A DNA stretch of 64,000 nt, from contig NC_018216.1 in NCBI RefSeq assembly GCF_000219625.1, forward strand, positions 496,001 through 560,000, in the 5' to 3' direction. Each line of letters starts with the position of its first letter. The stretch's first letter is position 1. This document shows positions 58,563 through 64,000 of this stretch, piece by piece. Origin of the DNA: Zymoseptoria tritici IPO323. Taxonomy: Eukaryota > Ascomycota > Dothideomycetes > Mycosphaerellales > Mycosphaerellaceae. The translations under genes and the position numbers were made by a program. Below the pieces are notes generated by a model. It did not search any database, was not told where the DNA came from, and worked only from the letters and a program-made list of their open reading frames with translations.

Positions 58563-61500
58563 TTGCCCCCCTCCCCTCTCTGCAACTAACCTTAGTTGCG
58601 GTAGAAAATTCACAAGCTGTTAGCTGCCAGATGTCCTAATCTAGAAGGATTTGCGGGTCCGTAGCGTCGCTATATTAATTTAATTCTTCTTCCAAACTTT
58701 CTCTCTTCTTTACTAACTACTAAAAAGTAAGTAATCTAGGGTAGTGCTAGTATAGTCTAGTTTAGGTCTAGCAAGGCTAACATTAGCGCAGACACACTAT
58801 GTCTTCTGCCGCCGCGGCCCTCGTACGCAACGATTACGCTAAAAAGGTCCGCAACGGGGCTTTTAACTACAATCCGTGCTTTAATTGCATTAAAGACGTT
58901 AAGCTAAACAAAGACTTAACTAAACTGTGCTAGTTAGCGTTAGAGAAGCCTATTAAGGGCATCACTGCTAAATGCGCCGGCTATCTGGACGACAGAAATG
59001 CCGATTGCTTTTAGGTAGGATATTTCTAGACTGTTCTAGAGTCTTCTAGATCTAGGCTAACCCTAAATAGCTCCCTCCGGCCCGTAAGGACGAGTAGGAC
59101 ACTATTAATGCCCAGATTTAAGCAGAGTACGCTAATCCGGTAGTAAACGCGGACAACAGGAAGAAGTTAAGGAGCAAGGTGCTCCTGTTTGCTAGTTCGA
59201 TTAAGTTATATGTGCCGTTCTAGCTTATTTTGGACTAGTATGCTAACAGTTAGCGCCTTAGGGAGCTTAGAAACAGCGTTCGCGGCCCGGAGGGTCTTAC
59301 TTTGCACTAGGGTACCCGCGAGTAGGACACGACGGGTCAAAAGGTTAAGAAGCGGGACAGGTCGGCCGCTGCTTATATAGAGAAGGCCGTAAGTGTACCG
59401 TTCTGGCGCATTTTAGGCTATGCTAACGCTAGGATGTAGGAGCAGGCTGCTGCCGGGACCCCGAGGGCTAAGAGAAGCCGCCTAATTAATCCAAAGGGCG
59501 CTATTACGGTCCAGTCGTTAACAGACAAGCTTAACAAGTACAAGACTACCTTGCATCGCAATAGCAAGGCCCTAGAGAGGTTTAATTCGTACGCTAGGGG
59601 TACGGGAAAGACTAACAGGGAGGCGTTAAAGGCTTTAGTAAGCACCACGGCCGCTTAGGAGCGTAGAGAGGACGCTTCGGACGAGGATAGCAATAATTAA
59701 GCCGGTTTGGTCTAGTTAGCTCTAGCAGTGTGTAGGGTATAACAGATAACGCCATTACGCAGAGTGATAGGGCCCTTTTAAGTTATAATAGCGCAGAATA
59801 GCTTAACGTAGACCAGAATGGTCTAAAATAGAAAGCCTTAACGCCCAAATGAAATCCCTAGAATTATTAAAAATGTTAAAGTCTAATATTATAAAGCAAA
59901 AAAGGATTGAAAAATTAACTAAGGGGGTTAGCGTTTTTTCTAGAATTTACCGCGCGCAGTCGGTCCTTTCTAGCCTATTCTGCGCCGGTAGGCCCGCATT
60001 ACTGCCGGGCTAATGTTAACTACTGCTTCCTAGGAGTTCTCGGACTAGTCGTAGTCTTTCTACTTAATAAGGTACTCCCGATTGTTTAGTTCGTCTACAC
60101 GTTCGGCCAGAATAGCCTCGACTTCGTATTTATTGTCCTCTCCTACGTCGTATCGCATTATCCTGTCCTATTTGCGACTAAACTAGTCCGGGATAGATAG
60201 TTCTAGTAGAGAAACATAGAAGGTTAGGTAGATCTTTAGTAAGTCTGGTAGATCGAGCGTATATGCGACGCGGTTAATAACCGCTTTTACCTTATAAGGT
60301 CTAATATATTTGTAATCGAGCTTCGCTAAAGGTCTTAGTAACCTAATATTACGTATGTTAAGGTAGACTTCGTCTCCGACGTTAAAGGAGATGTCCTTCC
60401 TATGCTTGTTCGCCTACTTAGCTATTTGCTTCTTTGTTTTGGCCAGTCTGACCCGCAGTTTCTTCTAGTTAGAGATAACGCGGTCTACAAGTTGTACGGC
60501 GAACAGGGCTTCTCGTCCATTCTAGCGTAGTCTAGGCTAGTAGTACTGCCGAGGGTCCTGTGTCGTGTACGCCTAGAATAGCGTAACCCCTGTTGCGGAG
60601 TGTACGCTATTATTATACGAGAATTCCGCAGTAGAGAGTAGGGAGGCCTAGTTGTCCTGTTTATAGTTGCAGTATGTGCGAAGATACTGCTCTAGCGTCT
60701 GGTTTTAGCGCTCTGTTTGCCCGTCTGTTTAAGGGTAGAACGCTGTGCTTAGTTTTTAGCGTATACTAAGGCAGAAACAGAACGTGCTTTAGAACTTTAA
60801 GGTTAGGATAGGCCCTCGATCCGACGTAATCGTAGCTAGTGCGCTATAGAGTCGTACGACTTCCCTTATAAACACCTCTGCGAGCTCTGCTGCGGTAATC
60901 GTCTTCTTGTATAGCGCATAATAGACTATTTTGGTGCATCTGTCTACGATTACTAGGATTAAGTCGTAAGCCTAGCCTAGGAGCATGCTAGGTAGTAGGT
61001 CCGTTATAAAGTCTAGCGTTACATCCTCCTATAGTGTGAGCGATAGTAGCTCTACGTGTAGCAATCCGTAAGGTTTGTGCCGCCGTAGCTTTGCCCTGCT
61101 GTACGCTTAATATGTTCGTATATAGTCCTTAACGTATTTCCTTATTTTGGGCTAGTAGAAACTCCTTTGTAGAAGTTCGAGCGTTCGAGAGAAACCGAAG
61201 TGCCCTACTATAGGGTCGTTGTAGCATTCCTAAAGTAGTTAGAGTCTTATGCTTCCTTTAGGTACGTAGGCCTTGCCGTCTATATACGCGACTCTATCCT
61301 CGTTAGTCTATCGATCTGCCTAGAAAGTAGGTTCCGCTTGGTCCTTCTCCTCGTTAATCCTGTTAAAGGTCGGATCTTTTAAAAGGGCGCGTTTTAGGCG
61401 CGTTTTTAGGTTTAGGGCGTCCTTTACTGCCCCTACGTGCCTTACTAGTCTATTATAGTCTAAATGCGGTTAGAATGCCGTCTAGAGGAGCCGCAAGCTT

Positions 61501-64000
61501 GCAGACGACTCTTCGTCTATAGCCTACCGTCTAGAGTAGTCCTTGTCTGTAAGGTCGGGCCTTCTGCTTAGTACATCCGCCGCCCTATTAGCCTTACTAG
61601 GTCTGTAAATAGTCCTAAAGTCGATCTGCGACAACTACTCGGCCTATCTAACCTGCCGCCTAGACAAGGTCTTAGTCGTTATAAGAGTTTGTAGGTTTGC
61701 ATAATCCGTTAGTAGTTCGACCTGGTGTCGAGCCCCCTCTAGGTATTATCTAAAGTACTTAAAGGAGTCTACGACTGCTAACAGCTTAGCGTCTTCCGTA
61801 ACGTAGTTCCGTTCTGCCGCGATTATCTTTCGTAAGAAGTATAATATAGGGAACTACTACGTCTTGCCGTAGTCTTCGTATAGTTAGCTTAGGATGCCCG
61901 AGATTGCCTCGCCTAAGGCGTCGGTTTCTACCCTATAGGGCAGTTCTAGGTTAAAATAGCGCAGGATAGGAGCTTCCGAGAACCTTTTCCGCAATTCGTT
62001 AAAGGAAAGCACAGCTTGCTCGTCGAGCTCTAAGTATGCTTGTTCCTTCTTACGTTAGTTTACTGCCTTTTTCCCCTCCGTATAGTAGTTAAGTGCCGCA
62101 GCGAGGCGTAAGAAACCCTTAATAAAGCGCCTATAGTAGTTCGCGAAGCCGATAAAGACCCTAATGTTATATATTAACCGGGGAAGTAGCTACTCCTGGA
62201 CCGATCTAACCCGTTCTAGGTCGATCTCTAGCCTATTACGTATAATAACGTACCTAAGGTAGTCGACGCGGTCCTTATAGAAATCGTACTTAGACAGGTT
62301 AGCGTACAACTTGTGTTTCCGGAGGCGCTCCAGCACCTCCCGGACGTGGCCCTCGTGCTCCTTTACCGTTTTAGAGTATATAAGGATGTCGTCGAGGTAA
62401 ACAACGCAGAACACGTCGATTAGCCCTACTAATACGCTGTTAATGAAGTTTTGGAACACCGCGGGGGCATTGTAGAGCCCAAAGGGCATTACGGTGTATT
62501 CGAAATGGCCGTATCTAGTCCGGAAGGCTGTCTTCTACTCGTCGCCTTCCCGGATACGGACACGGTAGTACGTATAGCGGAGGTCTATCTTCGTAAAGTA
62601 CTTGGCGCTAGCTAGCTAGTCTATTAACTCGGAAATTAAGGGAAGACCCCCCCTGTTCTTTACCGTGACCGCATTTAGGCCGCGGTAGTCGACATAGAGG
62701 CGGAGTGTGTTGTCCTTTTTCCTCGCGAAGAGGATTAGCGCGCCCGCCGAGGATGTCGAGCGGCGAATAAAGCTACTCTTTAGATGTTTAGGGAGCTACT
62801 TGCGCATTGTATCTATCTCTACCTCCGACAGAGCGTACATAGGGCTAAATAGGACCCTTGCTCCCTTAACTAGGTCGATCCTAAGATCGTACGGTCTATG
62901 CGGTGCTAACTTGCTAGCTAACTCCTCCGAAAAGACGTCGGAGAAGTTAGAGTACGCTATTAGGACGCTATTCTAGTCTAGTTCGAGTCTATCCTCGACC
63001 TCTTAGATCGACATAACGTAAAGAGCTACCTCGACTTTACTAAGACACTCCTAGTAGAACCTGTCCGGGGACACTACCGCTATCGCTTAACGCTTTTAAG
63101 GTTTCTACCTCTAGAAGACCTTCTTTAGAGCGAAGTTAATACCCGGGTTGTACTTCTCGAGCTAGGGCATGCCGAGCACGACTTCGAAACTGTAGATACG
63201 TCCTACCTTAAACATGTCTACGCACCCCTACGCCTTGCTAGAGGTGTCTATAGCCTTGTAGGAGTTTCTCGTTTCTCTAAAGACCTACAAGCTCTAGCTA
63301 TTTAGAGTTAGGTACTTTGTCTAGGTAGATAGCTCGGAAACCGTCTACCCTATTTCCTTTGCTAGTATAGAATCGTAGAAGTTGTCCTAGGCGCCGCTAT
63401 TAATTAGGCCCCGGACCTTTCTAGACTCCCCTAGGCCGTTTAGCGTCAACTTAACGCTAATTAGGCGCCCTTGCTAGGCGCGGCGCTTTCCTAGCTTAGC
63501 CGAGCGCCGCTAATCCTTATTGTAGAGGACTTGGCCTACCTAAGTAACAGCGTCTACTTAGGGGGCGTCTCTTTCCCCGAATCCTTCTATAGGTGCTAGT
63601 TAGTACAGTCGCGGCGGATATGCCTAACCTGTTAGCATCCGTAGCACGTAGCCTTAGAGGGGGCCTTCGGGTTCTGTTCGCTATCGCTAGTCCTTGCCTT
63701 CTTGCCGTCCGGAGTAGCAGAGCCGTCGCTAGGGCGCTTCTTCGCCTACTTAGCGGACCTTTTAGCAGCCTGCCTCTTACGAGCCTCCTATTTAGAGCCC
63801 TCGTTAGTACGGTAGGCCTTTTTAGCCCTTTCCTCGGCGTCTACTAGGTTTAGTAGGGCGGTAGGGTAGTTCGAGAGGCGGTTACGAAGGGTCTATAGAA
63901 GGGCGCTATAGAACCTAAGGATCTTCTTGCTATCGTCCCTTTTATCGAGCTCCTTTTAGAGTGTCTTTAGCTCCTCGAGGAGTTCTTCCGGCGTACGGTT
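58563..64000 (-). mobile_element. Ty3/gypsy chromodomain retrotransposon, RIP-degraded, truncated by window
   Basis: In element order on the minus strand: gag with a CCHC knuckle (CYGC..H..C, about 63603-63653); a protease region near 63000-63450; and reverse transcriptase from about 62700. There FGLYNAPAVFQNFI and VVYLDDILIYS survive (62370-62490). RNase H and integrase follow to about 60400. A chromodomain lies at about 60020-60160 (KYEVEAILAER, EYLIKWKDYD read through stops). Stops break all domains, and CpA is depleted. A 300-codon-scale plus-strand reading occupies the 3' end (58799-59700). Confidence 0.85.
58799..59700 (+). pseudogene. Antisense accessory ORF inside the gypsy element, degraded
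   Basis: From ATG at 58799 the plus strand reads MSSAAAALVRNDYAKKVRNG, then a Cys-containing stretch (PCFNCIKDV, later KCAGYLDD). After stops and at least one frame shift it reads a Lys/Arg-rich part ending DASDEDSNN and TAA at 59700. It runs opposite to gag-pol, between the chromodomain and the 3' LTR. The text is protein-like across most of 900 bp. Function is unknown; RIP has disabled it. Confidence 0.5.

Overview
The window looks like genomic DNA of a filamentous ascomycete, probably a dothideomycete of the Mycosphaerellaceae/Teratosphaeriaceae kind; that placement is inference. Genes carry short GT-AG introns (about 50-150 bp) with CTAAC/CTGAC-type branch sites. Products include a HET-domain protein, a Zn2Cys6 regulator, acid trehalase, a PTR2 transporter and small secreted cysteine-rich proteins. 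The transposable elements are nearly stripped of CpA and full of TpA and stops, the pattern left by repeat-induced point mutation (RIP).

Layout. (1) 1-1807: 3' part of a RIP-damaged Tad1/I-like LINE. (2) 1808-50450: a gene island of about 49 kb. (3) 50452-50880: the 3' part of a secreted tandem-repeat gene whose start is missing at the repeat border. (4) 50930-64000: nested transposons, namely an unclassified outer element, two LINE insertions with visible target-site duplications, and a minus-strand chromodomain Ty3/gypsy element that runs off the window. The two long LINE copies point their 3' ends inward at the island.

Gene order in the island: a small secreted 8-Cys protein; a large Pro/Ser-rich protein of unknown function; an enoyl-CoA hydratase-like enzyme; secreted acid trehalase; mitochondrial glycine decarboxylase; a GPI-anchored-type surface protein; a defensin-like peptide gene found only by splicing; a GST-like protein; a PTR2 peptide transporter with an 11-nt exon; a HET-domain protein; a tandem array of small secreted Cys-rich genes; a divergent choline oxidase / betaine aldehyde dehydrogenase pair; a two-TM hypothetical; a Trf4-like poly(A) polymerase; a double GFA-domain protein; and a Zn2Cys6 transcription factor.

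Two themes stand out. First, at least four tiny intron-containing secreted Cys-rich genes (2071, 18348, 28756, 29861), plus a broken fifth secreted gene, lie in stretches with no long ORF, several close to transposons or to the HET gene. Three share one exon plan and one cysteine framework. Second, choline oxidase and betaine aldehyde dehydrogenase are a textbook divergent choline-to-glycine-betaine pair. Glycine decarboxylase and the GFA-domain protein could lie further along one-carbon metabolism, but they are not adjacent to the pair. All splice models were read by eye, with frames and lengths checked arithmetically; none has transcript support here.
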